A stretch of DNA of 45,743 nucleotides, taken from the NCBI GenBank assembly GCA_947467395.1, contig CANIIC010000013.1, positions 1 to 45,743 on the forward strand. Direction: 5' to 3'. The DNA comes from Bryobacterales bacterium. Its GTDB lineage: Bacteria; Acidobacteriota; Terriglobia; Bryobacterales; Bryobacteraceae. Position numbers and translations under genes: made by a program. Positions 18,603 through 26,585 of this stretch are shown piece after piece. The notes under the pieces are model-generated. The model was given only the letters and a program-made list of their open reading frames with translations. It made no database searches and was not told the origin of the DNA. Position 1 is the first letter of the stretch, and the number at the start of each line of letters is the position of its first letter.

Positions 18603-19680
18603 ACGCCAAAGCCTCAATTGCGTCCTGCTTCGCGGCCTTCAGGCCGGGGTAAACAGCGCCAATTAATGAGCCGCCCAACGCGATAATCGCGACGGTCAGG
18701 TACCAATCAGGAACGATGATCTGCGGCATGTTCGGAGCCACCGCCGCCATGATGGCGCGTGTTCCGTAAGTCATCGCGATGCCCAGCAGTGTTCCGGCCA
18801 CGGCCAGCACGACGGTCTCGCGCAGCAGGATTCCCAGAATGTAGCCGGGCGACGCGCCCATCGCTTTCAGAATGCCGATCTCGCGGGTGCGTTCCAGTAC
18901 AGCCATATACATCGAAAGGAACACGACCAGGAAGCCGACCAGCGCAGCAACCCCGACCACTACGTTGATGAAGCTCTGCAGGTAGGGCACGCTGTTCACT
19001 GTGAACAAGGAGGTGAACTCTTCCATGCTGTAGATCTTGTAATCCTGCAGTTTTTCCTGCAGCGAAGCGATCACGGGTTGGATGTTTTTCGGATCGTCCA
19101 CCTTCACGTAGACCATGGAGATCTTGCCGGATTCACCGAAGATGTCCTGCAGAGATGTGATGTCCGCGAAGGTCGCCGAAAGTTTGCCTTCCTCGACGAT
19201 GCCCGTAATGTTCCAGTTATGTCCAAAGTTGAACTGGCTGCCAGGCTTCAATTTGCGGCGCTCTGCGAAGACCCGGTCGACTACCAGATCATCTGTCTTC
19301 TCGAAGGCCTTGCCGTCGACGAACACTAAGCCGTTGCTCATTTGGTTGAACTCGTCCAAATGAATGCCGGTGATCGAATCGAAATTGCTGATGGGGTGGA
19401 CCAGTGCGGACGTAGCCAGTGTGACGTGCTCCATGTCGCGCACCAGTTTCACGACGCCTTCCGGCATGTTGCTGGAGAAACTCAGCACGCTGGAATCGGG
19501 CGGGCGAACAATGATGTCGGCGCCGGTGCCTTTCGCGCGTTGCTGCATATTGCCCAGCACGCCGCGGCTGACACCCACAAGGGTCAGAATCATCGTGACC
19601 TGCGCCCCGATCAGCACTAAGCTGAGCAAGGTTCGCACCGGACGATGTTTGAGGTTTTCGAAGATCAGACGGTGGATCAA
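18595..19680 (-). CDS. ABC transporter permease, FtsX/MacB family
   Basis: 361 residues: one N-terminal membrane helix (about 18-40), a large periplasmic domain (about 45-230) and three C-terminal helices with the FtsX-type motif ERTREIGILKAMGAS. This is the usual MacB/LolC topology. It is likely an exporter or lipoprotein/envelope-factor extractor working with the following ATPase. No periplasmic adaptor gene is present. The gene starts 4 bases after rsmE and overlaps the ATPase start, so it belongs to one operon. The periplasmic domain does not reveal a substrate. Confidence 0.93.
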   Translation of the reverse strand: MIHRLIFENLKHRPVRTLLSLVLIGAQVTMILTLVGVSRGVLGNMQQRAKGTGADIIVRPPDSSVLSFSSNMPEGVVKLVRDMEHVTLATSALVHPISNFDSITGIHLDEFNQMSNGLVFVDGKAFEKTDDLVVDRVFAERRKLKPGSQFNFGHNWNITGIVEEGKLSATFADITSLQDIFGESGKISMVYVKVDDPKNIQPVIASLQEKLQDYKIYSMEEFTSLFTVNSVPYLQSFINVVVGVAALVGFLVVFLSMYMAVLERTREIGILKAMGASPGYILGILLRETVVLAVAGTLLGIAMTYGTRAIMAAVAPNMPQIIVPDWYLTVAIIALGGSLIGAVYPGLKAAKQDAIEALAYD

Positions 19681-19684
19681 ATTG

Positions 19685-20407
19685 TTAGTCTACCAGCCAA
19701 GCCGCTTGAATCACAGAGACGGCCGCGATTGCCGCGGTCTCCGCACGCAGGATTGTCGCACCCATGGTCACGCGGGTCCAGCCCGCGGCAATGAATGTCT
19801 CGCGCTCCGCATCGGTCCAGCCGCCTTCGGGCCCGATCAGCAGGGCCACGGTGTCTTCGGCGGAACGCTGTGCGGGCAGGGCCGCCAGCATCGACGCTCC
19901 GCCGGGAACCTCGTCCAGGACGAACTTGTGTTTGGCTTCCTGGCCGACGGCCTTCCGGAACTGCAGCGCGTCGTGAATCTCCGGCAAGAACTGCCTCCGC
20001 GCCTGTTGGCTGGCTTCCAGTCCGATCCTCCGCCAGCGTTCAACGCGCTTCTCGGCGGCCTTGTCCAAGCCTCGATCCGTGCGCGTGGCGATGACCGGCA
20101 CCAATTCCGCGATGCCCAACTCGGTGGTCTTCTCGATCATCCACTCGAAGTGGTCGAACTTGATCAGAGCCGCACACAGCGTCACGTGGACTTTCGCCGG
20201 CTCGGGGGCCAGTTTTTCGATGGTCCGAAACAGCACGTCGCTCTTGCGAGCACTCTCCACCTCAGCCAGATACACGTTCCGGTTGTCGGAGATCTCGTAC
20301 TTCTGCCCGACCTCGACGCGCAAGACATTCGTCAGGTGCTTGGCGTGATCGCCCTCGATGTGCGCTTGTCCATTCCTGACTTCTTCCACGAAAAACCGCC
20401 GCCGCAT
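19685..20407 (-). CDS. rsmE: 16S rRNA m3U1498 methyltransferase RsmE
   Basis: 240 residues, the normal length. It begins MRRRFFV and has the PUA-like N-terminal domain (HAKHLTNVLRVEVGQ), then a SPOUT/trefoil-knot domain with EKTTELGIAELVPV, LLIGPEGGWTDAE and GATILRAETAAIAA. It methylates U1498 of 16S rRNA with S-adenosylmethionine. It is first in the minus-strand operon and divergent from ruvA. The 39-base gap between them is made largely of a short repeat, CTGACTTCTGT, a copy of which also lies inside its own coding sequence. Confidence 0.96.
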   Translation of the reverse strand: MRRRFFVEEVRNGQAHIEGDHAKHLTNVLRVEVGQKYEISDNRNVYLAEVESARKSDVLFRTIEKLAPEPAKVHVTLCAALIKFDHFEWMIEKTTELGIAELVPVIATRTDRGLDKAAEKRVERWRRIGLEASQQARRQFLPEIHDALQFRKAVGQEAKHKFVLDEVPGGASMLAALPAQRSAEDTVALLIGPEGGWTDAERETFIAAGWTRVTMGATILRAETAAIAAVSVIQAAWLVD

Positions 20408-20433
20408 TCTGACTTCTGTCTCCTGACTTCTGT
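20376..20433. repeat. Short repeat CTGACTTCTGT, two full copies and one partial
   Basis: Full copies are at 20409-20419 and 20423-20433 (14-base period), and a partial copy (CTGACTTCT) lies at 20376-20384 inside the start of rsmE. The two full copies fill the rsmE-ruvA gap. The first holds a CTGACT that could act as a -35 for ruvA. Confidence 0.6.
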
Positions 20434-20438
20434 ATTCT
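20409..20438 (+). promoter_or_regulatory. Possible ruvA promoter inside the repeat
   Basis: CTGACT (20409-20414), an 18-base spacer and TATTCT (20433-20438), then 8 bases to ATG 20447. Matches are 4/6 and 5/6. The -35 lies in the repeat copy. Confidence 0.35.
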
Positions 20439-20446
20439 TGTCTCTA

Positions 20447-21049
20447 ATGATCGCGCACCTTCGTGGCACACTTCTTGAAAAACATCCGAACCAGGTGATC
20501 GTCGACGTGGGCGGCGTCGGCTATGAGGTGCTGATCCCGGTGTCGACGTTTTCGTCGCTGCCCGAGACCGGTGGCGAGGTGCGGCTCCACATCCATACGC
20601 ATGTTCGCGAAGATGCCCTGGTCTTGTTCGGGTTCGTGTCGCAGACGGATAAAGCTCTGTTCGAAAAGTTGATCACGGTCAGCGGCGTAGGCCCGAAGCT
20701 TGCGATCACCACTTTAGGTGGTTTAACGGCCCCTGATCTGGCGGCGGCGATCAAGCAAGGCTCGCTGGAGACCCTGACGCGGATCCCGGGTGTCGGGAAG
20801 AAGACCGCGGAGAGGCTGGTGCTGGAACTGCGCGACAAGCTCGACTTGCTGCCGGGAGCGAAGAAGGGCAGTGCGCCGATCGCGCCTCAAGGTTCATTCA
20901 ACGAGACCGAGGAAGACGTCATCTCCGCACTGTCGAACTTCGGTGCCACTCGCGCCGCGGCAGAGGCGGCATTGGTGAAGGCTCGTTCCGCGACTGAGTC
21001 CAACGAGTTCGATGCCCTATTCCGTCGGGCCTTGAAACTGGTTCGCTAG
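20447..21049 (+). CDS. ruvA: Holliday junction DNA helicase subunit RuvA
   Basis: 200 residues from ATG 20447 (MIAHLRGTLLEK), the family length; the frame is open further upstream but antisense to rsmE. The OB-fold start VDVGGVGYEVLIP, two helix-hairpin-helix motifs (SGVGPKLAI and IPGVGKKTAERLV) and the C-terminal RuvB-binding three-helix domain (EDVISALSNFG, then AAAEAALVKA) are visible. RuvA tetramers bind four-way junctions and recruit RuvB; ruvB and ruvC are not in this window. lexA follows 74 bases downstream, so the SOS theme is local. Confidence 0.97.
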   Translation: MIAHLRGTLLEKHPNQVIVDVGGVGYEVLIPVSTFSSLPETGGEVRLHIHTHVREDALVLFGFVSQTDKALFEKLITVSGVGPKLAITTLGGLTAPDLAAAIKQGSLETLTRIPGVGKKTAERLVLELRDKLDLLPGAKKGSAPIAPQGSFNETEEDVISALSNFGATRAAAEAALVKARSATESNEFDALFRRALKLVR

Positions 21050-21086
21050 GTCTTCGTCTTCGAGTTGTTTTCACTTTTGCTTTTTG

Positions 21087-21115
21087 TTTGCGTTGCTCTT
21101 TTTCTTCGCCTATAA
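21087..21115 (+). promoter_or_regulatory. lexA promoter with consensus TATAAT
   Basis: TTGCGT (21087-21092), a 17-base spacer and TATAAT (21110-21115). ATG 21124 begins 8 bases later, so transcription would start at or next to the start codon. The 50 bases before it are almost pure pyrimidine on the plus strand. GTTC, seven bases, then CTTC (21038-21052) resembles the direct-repeat SOS box of alphaproteobacteria, but this is weak. Confidence 0.6.
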
Positions 21116-21123
21116 TGTTGGGC

Positions 21124-21750
21124 ATGGCCCTCACCAAGCGTCAAAAAGACTTCTTGAGCTTCCTGAGCGAGTTTCTCGAAAAGAAGGGCTACAGCCCTAG
21201 TTACGAAGAGATCGCCGAGGGCATGAGTCTAGCGTCGTTGGCGACGGTGCACAAACACATTCTGGCCTTGGAATCCAAGCAATACCTCAAGCGTGGCTTT
21301 AACCAGAGCCGTTCGCTAGAGATCGCGCCCCGCTACTACAGCGAAGAGCGCCAGCACCGTGGTCCGGAGGCCGCGATGGAGATCCCGCTGCTGGGTCGCA
21401 TTGCTGCGGGTCGGCCGGTGGAATCGGCGTCGGGACACGACACCGTGAATTTTGGTGACTTCGTCGGCGACCCGAATACCTACGCATTACAGGTGCGCGG
21501 GCAATCCATGATCGAAGATCACATCTGCGATGGCGACTTCGTGTTGGTGGAAAAAGCCCAGACCGCTCGCGATGGTGAGATCGTCGTGGCTCTGGTCAAC
21601 GGATCGGAATCGACCTTGAAGCGCATCTATCGCGAAGCCAACGGGCAGATCCGCCTGCAACCGGCCAACGCCACGATGGAACCGATTTACGTCGCTGGCG
21701 GCGATGTGCAGATCCAAGGCAAAGTGCTCGCCGTGCTCCGTAAGTATTAG
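21124..21750 (+). CDS. lexA: SOS response repressor LexA
   Basis: 208 residues from ATG 21124. A winged-helix N-terminus (TKRQKDFLSFLSEFLEKKG, then SPSYEEIAEGM) binds operators. The self-cleavage bond is A95-G96 (RIAAGRPV), and the Ser-Lys dyad is S128 (GQSMIEDH) and K166 (STLKRIY). RecA-stimulated self-cleavage lifts repression of DNA-repair genes. An upstream ATG at 21115 lies inside the -10 box and is not used. It overlaps the YdcF-like gene by 4 bases at the stop codons. It sits between ruvA and a repair-related rarA, so it may control this block. Confidence 0.96.
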   Translation: MALTKRQKDFLSFLSEFLEKKGYSPSYEEIAEGMSLASLATVHKHILALESKQYLKRGFNQSRSLEIAPRYYSEERQHRGPEAAMEIPLLGRIAAGRPVESASGHDTVNFGDFVGDPNTYALQVRGQSMIEDHICDGDFVLVEKAQTARDGEIVVALVNGSESTLKRIYREANGQIRLQPANATMEPIYVAGGDVQIQGKVLAVLRKY

Positions 21751-22352
21751 ACGGGAATCCCGATTCGCCACAGTCCGTAGGCCAGTGCTTGACGGACAAA
21801 CGTCCACTGCCGTGTCCAGCCCTCGGTGCGCTTGCGTTCCTCCGGTCGTGGCGAACCAAAGACCTTGAATCCACGATCTTCCAGCATTTTCTTCACGCGG
21901 AAGATGTGGTAGCCGTCGCTCACTACAATGCAGGATTTGAGGCCGAACCGGCGCATGATTTCCGCCGACGCTGCGATGCTGTGGACGGTGCTTTCGCCTT
22001 CCGATTCGACCAGAATCGCCTCGCCGGGCACGCCGTGACGGCTGAGGTAGTTCTGGGAGACACCGCCTTCCGTGAACGTAGGATCGCCGCCCGCGCCGCC
22101 GGTGGTCAGGATTCGCGGAGCCAGTCCGCCCAGGTAGAGATAGAGCGCGTGGTTGAGGCGGGCTTCCAGTACAGGCGATGGCCGACCGCTGTATTCGGCA
22201 GCTCCTAGAACGATGATCACGTCGGCCGGCGCGGCTTCATCCACCAAGGCCTGCTGCTCAATCTCGTGGGAAATGGCCTGCACCCTCGTTACCGCCCAGG
22301 CGGCCACGACAAGGGACAGGATCCCCACTCCGATGAGGTTTGACCGTTTCAT
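21747..22352 (-). CDS. YdcF/SanA-like membrane-anchored protein (DUF218)
   Basis: 201 residues. An N-terminal membrane helix (about 5-25) is followed by a DUF218 domain (about 42-185): ADVIIVLGAAEYSGRPSPVL with R-L-x-H-A next, then ILTTGGAG, ESTVHSIAASAEIM and VVSDGYHIFRVKKML. This family includes SanA, ElyC and YdcF, linked to envelope integrity; the chemistry is unsettled. ATG 22352 is the start with the best signal anchor. It is divergent from the rRNA/tRNA methyltransferase gene over 59 bases and overlaps lexA tail to tail by 4 bases. Confidence 0.88.
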   Translation of the reverse strand: MKRSNLIGVGILSLVVAAWAVTRVQAISHEIEQQALVDEAAPADVIIVLGAAEYSGRPSPVLEARLNHALYLYLGGLAPRILTTGGAGGDPTFTEGGVSQNYLSRHGVPGEAILVESEGESTVHSIAASAEIMRRFGLKSCIVVSDGYHIFRVKKMLEDRGFKVFGSPRPEERKRTEGWTRQWTFVRQALAYGLWRIGIPV

Positions 22353-22411
22353 GTGCCGGGATGCATGCGTTATGCTGGGCGTTCAGCTTCATTGTACGCA
22401 CAAGGCCCATC

Positions 22412-23179
22412 GTGCCGGAACCACTTACTAGCGAAAAGAACCCGTTACTCAAGGAGATCCGGCGCGCCGCGCATCAGGGCTCCCTCACTGCCGATGGCCT
22501 GGCGGTGGCAGAGGGCAGGCATCTGCTGGAAGAAGCCGTACGGAGCGATTCGGAGATCCGGGTCATCGTCGTGGCCGAGTCGGCGAAGGTCGATCTGCCG
22601 GCCAGCGTCACCCGCGTGCTCTACGTGAGCGACGCGGTCTTCGGGGGGCTGTCCTCGACCGAAGCTCCACAGGGTGTTCTTACGTTGGTGAAACCGCCTT
22701 CCTGGAAGTTTTCGGACCTGCTGGGCAAGCGCCCGCTGCTGGTGGTGCTCGACGGCATTCAGGACCCGGGAAACGGAGGCGCGATCCTACGGGCCGCCGA
22801 GGCGTTCGGAGCCTCAGGCGCCGTGTTCCTCAAAGGCAGCGTCAATCCGTACAACCCGAAGTGCCTGCGCGCGTCCGCAGGGTCGGTGTTCCGCTTGCCG
22901 CTGGTGGCTGGATTCTCAACGGAGGACCTGTTTGAGCATGTCCGGCTGCCGCTGTATTCGGCCGAGCCACGGGCTCGGAAGCTGGTTGCCGAAGCCGATC
23001 TGGCACAGCCGTGTGCGCTAATCATCGGCTCGGAAGGGCGGGGTGTCAGCGCCGCGGTTTCGGAGAAAGCGTCGGGCGTTCGAATTCCGACGGCGAACGT
23101 GGAATCGCTGAATGCGGCCGTGGCCGCCGGTATTCTGTTGTATGAGGCCCGCCGGCAGCGCGGGGCCAATTCAGAATGA
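22412..23179 (+). CDS. SpoU/TrmH family RNA 2'-O-methyltransferase
   Basis: 255 residues from GTG 22412, preceded by AAGG at normal distance; in-frame codons upstream give a non-family N-terminus. An N-terminal substrate-binding domain (L30e-like, about 10-95) precedes the SpoU domain: LDGIQDPGNGGAILRAAEAF (motif 1, N121 and R127), IIGSEGRGVS (206-211) and IPTANVESLNAAVA (225-238), a deep trefoil knot. It methylates ribose in rRNA or tRNA; the target cannot be named. It overlaps rarA by 4 bases (ATGA). Confidence 0.92.
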   Translation: MPEPLTSEKNPLLKEIRRAAHQGSLTADGLAVAEGRHLLEEAVRSDSEIRVIVVAESAKVDLPASVTRVLYVSDAVFGGLSSTEAPQGVLTLVKPPSWKFSDLLGKRPLLVVLDGIQDPGNGGAILRAAEAFGASGAVFLKGSVNPYNPKCLRASAGSVFRLPLVAGFSTEDLFEHVRLPLYSAEPRARKLVAEADLAQPCALIIGSEGRGVSAAVSEKASGVRIPTANVESLNAAVAAGILLYEARRQRGANSE

Positions 23180-24468
23180 GTCTCTTTGACACCGCTCCTC
23201 TGGGTTCGTCTGATGCCAGGCGTCCGCTCGCCGAGCGCATGCGTCCGCAGCGCCTGGAAGACTACGCGGGACAGACCCACATTCTGGGGCCCGGCAAGCC
23301 GCTGCGCCGGCAGATTGAGCGCGATGAACTGCAGTCCCTGATTCTGTGGGGTCCGCCGGGTGTCGGGAAGACGACGCTCGCGCAACTCATCGCCAAGATG
23401 ACCAAGTGCGAATTCGTGCCGTTCAGCGCGGTGATGAGCGGGATCAAAGAGATCAAGGCCGTGATGGCCGATGCCGAACGCATTCGCCGCACAGGCCAGC
23501 GAACGGTCCTGTTTGTCGACGAAATCCATCGCTTCAACAAGGCACAGCAGGATGCGTTCCTGCCGTATGTCGAGCGTGGAGACGTGATCCTGATCGGCGC
23601 GACCACCGAGAATCCCTCGTTCGAGGTGGTTTCGGCGCTGCTGTCGCGTGCCAAGGTGTACGCGCTGAAGGCGCTGGCTCAGGATGAACTGATCGCCTTG
23701 TTGGAAAAGGCTTTGCCGGTGGTGGGCGTGACCGCTCCTCGGGACATCCTGTCGCAGATCGCCGTTCATTCGAACGGGGATGCCCGCTATGCGTACAACG
23801 TCCTGGAATTAGCGGCGGGCGTGGCGAAGGATGGGGTGCTAGATCAGGAATCGGTCGAGTCCGTGCTGGGCCGGAAGATGCTGCTCTACGACAAGTCGGG
23901 CGAGGAGCACTTCAACCTGATTTCGGCCCTGCACAAGAGCGTGCGGTCGTCGGATGTGGATGCGACCTTGTACTGGCTGGCGAGGATGCTGGCGGCGGGT
24001 GAAGACCGTATGTACATCGCGCGTCGTCTGGTGCGGATGGCGATTGAGGACATCGGGCTGGCCGACCCCCGCGCCATGGAGCAGGCCATCGCGATGCAGC
24101 AGGTCGTCCATTTCCTGGGAACGCCGGAAGGCGATCAGGCGTTGGCGCAGGTGGCGATCTACCTGGCCGTGGCTCCCAAGTCCGACGCCGCCTATCGCGC
24201 GCTGAAGGACGCGGTGAAGGTGGCCGAGACCGAAGTCGCCGAGCCCGTCCCCATGAATCTGCGGAATGCGGCCACGAAGGCCATGAAGCAGTGGGGATAT
24301 GGGGAAGGCTACCAGCATGCCCATCAGTTCGAAGGCGGTCTCAACAACATGGAGTGCCTGCCCGAACATCTTCGCGACCGGACGTTCTACGAGCCGACGG
24401 ATCGGGGCGCGGAGCAGCGGATCACGCAGAGATTGGCGGAATTGCGGGCACGGCGAAAGCAGCAGTAG
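23176..24468 (+). CDS. rarA: Replication-associated recombination protein RarA/MgsA
   Basis: 430 residues, family length. Clamp-loader-type AAA+ ATPase: LAERMRPQRLEDYAGQ near the start, Walker A GPPGVGKT (59-66), Walker B VLFVDEIHRF (111-120), sensor 1 GATTENPSF and the arginine finger region LLSRAK. The C-terminal MgsA tetramer domain contains YIARRLVRMAIEDIGLADP and WGYGEGYQHAHQFEGG. RarA works at stalled forks. It is translationally coupled to the methyltransferase gene before it. Confidence 0.96.
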   Translation: MSLFDTAPLGSSDARRPLAERMRPQRLEDYAGQTHILGPGKPLRRQIERDELQSLILWGPPGVGKTTLAQLIAKMTKCEFVPFSAVMSGIKEIKAVMADAERIRRTGQRTVLFVDEIHRFNKAQQDAFLPYVERGDVILIGATTENPSFEVVSALLSRAKVYALKALAQDELIALLEKALPVVGVTAPRDILSQIAVHSNGDARYAYNVLELAAGVAKDGVLDQESVESVLGRKMLLYDKSGEEHFNLISALHKSVRSSDVDATLYWLARMLAAGEDRMYIARRLVRMAIEDIGLADPRAMEQAIAMQQVVHFLGTPEGDQALAQVAIYLAVAPKSDAAYRALKDAVKVAETEVAEPVPMNLRNAATKAMKQWGYGEGYQHAHQFEGGLNNMECLPEHLRDRTFYEPTDRGAEQRITQRLAELRARRKQQ

Positions 24469-24572
24469 GCGGTTTTTCCACAGGCCTCGCGTTTCACGCA
24501 AACTATCTTCCTAGCTGATCGGTCTACCTCGGGGGTACACGGGTACTGTCACCAAATAGCCCTCGGAACCTA

Positions 24573-24601
24573 TTGTTACAACAGCGCAACCCCGGCAGAA
24601 T
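24573..24601 (+). promoter_or_regulatory. Possible promoter of the PilZ gene
   Basis: TTGTTA (24573-24578), 17 bases, CAGAAT (24596-24601), each 4/6. The 163-base gap from rarA otherwise shows no gene; it includes a single TTTTCCACA at 24474. Confidence 0.3.
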
Positions 24602-24631
24602 GAGTGTGTAAGGTCACTGAGGATAAAGCCC

Positions 24632-24985
24632 TTGAGCTCTCAAAACACTGCAAACTCCGAACGCCGGCACGCTGACCGGTTCCCGATCGAACGAGAAGTC
24701 CGCTACCGCGTCTTGAATAAGCGCGGCGGCGATGAGGCCGGTGACGGCAAGACGGTCAACATGTCGAGTGCGGGGATTCTATTTACGACCGACGCGATGG
24801 TGCTGCCGGGCCGGAGGCTGGAAATCGCGGTGAACTGGCCGGCGCAGCTGAATAATCAGTGCGCTCTCAAGCTAGTGGCCCGTGGCCGTGTCGTCCGCTT
24901 TGAAGGCGGCCGTGCCGCGATGGAAATTCAGCAGTACGAGTTCCGCACGGCGGCGACGGCTGAACCGGCCGCTGCTGCGGTGTAG
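24632..24985 (+). CDS. Single-domain PilZ protein (c-di-GMP binding)
   Basis: 117 residues starting at TTG 24632, with GAGG about nine bases before it. The PilZ signature is complete: R11-R12-x-x-x-R16 (RRHADR) and N43-x-S45-x-x-G48 (NMSSAG), the two motifs that clamp cyclic di-GMP. A beta-barrel follows and an Ala-rich tail of about 12 residues ends it. It likely transmits the c-di-GMP level to some partner; the neighbours do not say which. A strong terminator lies 58 bases after the stop. Confidence 0.9.
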   Translation: MSSQNTANSERRHADRFPIEREVRYRVLNKRGGDEAGDGKTVNMSSAGILFTTDAMVLPGRRLEIAVNWPAQLNNQCALKLVARGRVVRFEGGRAAMEIQQYEFRTAATAEPAAAAV

Positions 24986-25043
24986 TGACACAAGTTTTGT
25001 AGTTGTTCGTTGTAGTTGTCTTCTCTCTACCTCCTCCTTCTAT

Positions 25044-25083
25044 AGCGCGCCTGGGTATGTCCCTGGCGCGCTTTCTCTTTTCT
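25044..25083 (+). terminator. Rho-independent terminator after the PilZ gene
   Basis: An 8-base GC-rich stem, AGCGCGCC (25044-25051) with GGCGCGCT (25065-25072), extended inside by GGG/CCC around a TATGT loop, then a T-rich tail, TTTCTCTTTTCTT. It points on the plus strand; the minus side lacks a T run, so sthA is probably not ended by it. Confidence 0.85.
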
Positions 25084-25105
25084 TGCGGGAGGAAGCTTCG
25101 AGCGA

Positions 25106-26488
25106 CTACTTGCCGAGTCGATTGAGGCCGTTAAAGGCTGCGGCTTTGTAGCATTCGGCAAGCGTCGGGTAGTTGAATACGGTGTCGACGAAATACTGCA
25201 CGGTGCCTTTAAGAGCCATCACGGCCTGGCCGATATGCAGCAGTTCGCTGGCGCCTTCGCCGATGATGTGGACGCCCAGGATCTCGCGTGTTTCTCGATG
25301 GAAGATCAGCTTGAGGCGGCCGGTGGTGTCGCCGCGGATCTGGCCGCGGGCGATTTCGCGATAGTAGGCGACGCCCACTTCGTAGGGCACGTCCTCGTCC
25401 GTCAGTTTCTCTTCGGTCTTCCCGATGAAGGAGATCTCAGGAATCGTGTAGATGCCGTATGGGTAGGTCTCCGGGTTGGAGTGCACCGGGAGATTGTAGG
25501 CGCGGCCGGCGGCGATTCGGCCCTGTTCCATCGAGACCGAAGCCAAGCTGGGGAAGCCCGTAATGTCGCCGGCGGCGAAGATGTGCGGGACCTTGGTGCG
25601 GTAATCCTGATCGACCGAGATTCGGCCGCGTTCGTCGGCGTCGAGTCCAGCAGCGGCCAGATTGAGGGTGTCCACGTTGCCCTGACGACCGACGGCGTAG
25701 AGCAGGGCATCGCCCACGATCTTCTTGTTGCTCGCCAGGTTCGCGATTACCTGTCCGTCCTGATCTTCCACGGAAGCCACTTCTTCGTTCAACCGCAGCG
25801 TGACACGCCGGTCGCGCAGGTGGTAACAGAGTGCCTCGACGATTTCGCCGTCGGCAAATTCCAGCAGACGAGGCCGGCGTTCGATCAGAATGCAGCGCAC
25901 GCCCAGCGCGGCGAACATGCAGCAGTATTCGACGCCGATGACGCCGCCGCCGACGATGATGAAGGTTTTGGGGACGTCCTTCAGCGCCAGAACCTGATCA
26001 CTGTTGATGATATTGCGGTCGTTAAACGGAACCTTGGCCGAACTCGCGGGCTTGGTTCCGGTGGCGATGACGATGGTTTCTGCCTGGTAATCGGCCGTGC
26101 GCGTCAAGCTGGTGACACGAATGGTATGCGGATCGACGAAGCTGGCCGCGCCCCACAGCGTTTCGACACCGTTGCGCGATAACTGGGCCTGCGTGACGTC
26201 GATCTCGGTCTTGATCACATGCTGGACGCGGAAGCTGAGGTCCGCCATCGAGATCTTTTCTTTGACGCGGTAATTAACCCCGTAGATGTTCTGGTAGTTG
26301 TAGCCGGACAGGTGCATCACGGCTTCGCGCATCGTTTTGGACGGAATCGTCCCGGTGTTGATGCACGCTCCGCCGACGACTTCCCGCTGTTCGACGATGG
26401 CTACTTTTCGTCCGGATTTGGCTGCCTGGATGGCCGCTCGCTGGCCCGCCGGTCCGGAGCCGAGCACAATCATGTCAAAGGTCTGCAT
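25106..26488 (-). CDS. sthA: Si-specific NAD(P)(+) transhydrogenase (SthA)
   Basis: 460 residues. Flavoprotein disulfide reductase fold: FAD-binding GSGPAG (11-16), NAD-binding IIVGGGVIGVEY, YAVGRQGN, and the FAD-closing PHIFAAGDITG. The site that holds a Cys pair in lipoamide or glutathione reductase reads G-G-A-C42-I-N-T-G-T47-I-P-S, so only one Cys remains. This is typical of soluble transhydrogenases, which move hydride between NADH and NADPH. The start is ATG 26488 with a roughly 60-base leader from a TATACT box at 26554-26549. Confidence 0.93.
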   Translation of the reverse strand: MQTFDMIVLGSGPAGQRAAIQAAKSGRKVAIVEQREVVGGACINTGTIPSKTMREAVMHLSGYNYQNIYGVNYRVKEKISMADLSFRVQHVIKTEIDVTQAQLSRNGVETLWGAASFVDPHTIRVTSLTRTADYQAETIVIATGTKPASSAKVPFNDRNIINSDQVLALKDVPKTFIIVGGGVIGVEYCCMFAALGVRCILIERRPRLLEFADGEIVEALCYHLRDRRVTLRLNEEVASVEDQDGQVIANLASNKKIVGDALLYAVGRQGNVDTLNLAAAGLDADERGRISVDQDYRTKVPHIFAAGDITGFPSLASVSMEQGRIAAGRAYNLPVHSNPETYPYGIYTIPEISFIGKTEEKLTDEDVPYEVGVAYYREIARGQIRGDTTGRLKLIFHRETREILGVHIIGEGASELLHIGQAVMALKGTVQYFVDTVFNYPTLAECYKAAAFNGLNRLGK

Positions 26489-26548
26489 GCGCTAGGTTGG
26501 GGTAAAGAAGCGGTACCGCGCACGCGGCGTGACACACTTCTACCCTCC

Positions 26549-26554
26549 AGTATA
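26549..26554 (-). promoter_or_regulatory. -10 element of sthA
   Basis: Minus-strand TATACTGGAG; the same ten bases occur at 40916-40925 on the plus strand before the GT83 gene. A palindrome GCGGTACCGC (26510-26519) lies within the resulting leader. Confidence 0.45.
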
Positions 26555-26585
26555 GTGCGTTCGCAGAGATGAACTGCTCAAAGAT

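Noticed and set aside
24474-24482. DnaA-box-like TTTTCCACA near the end of rarA
   Set aside because: Single, imperfect copy without a cluster or AT-rich region; no sign of a replication origin.
25235-26182. Long plus-strand frame opposite sthA (and similar ones at 661-1482, 33989-35374, 42298-43338)
   Set aside because: They are antisense to clear family genes, show no recognisable domain and arise from high GC codon patterns.
26510-26519. Palindrome GCGGTACCGC in the sthA leader as an operator
   Set aside because: A single 10-base GC palindrome is too common at this base composition to claim a site.
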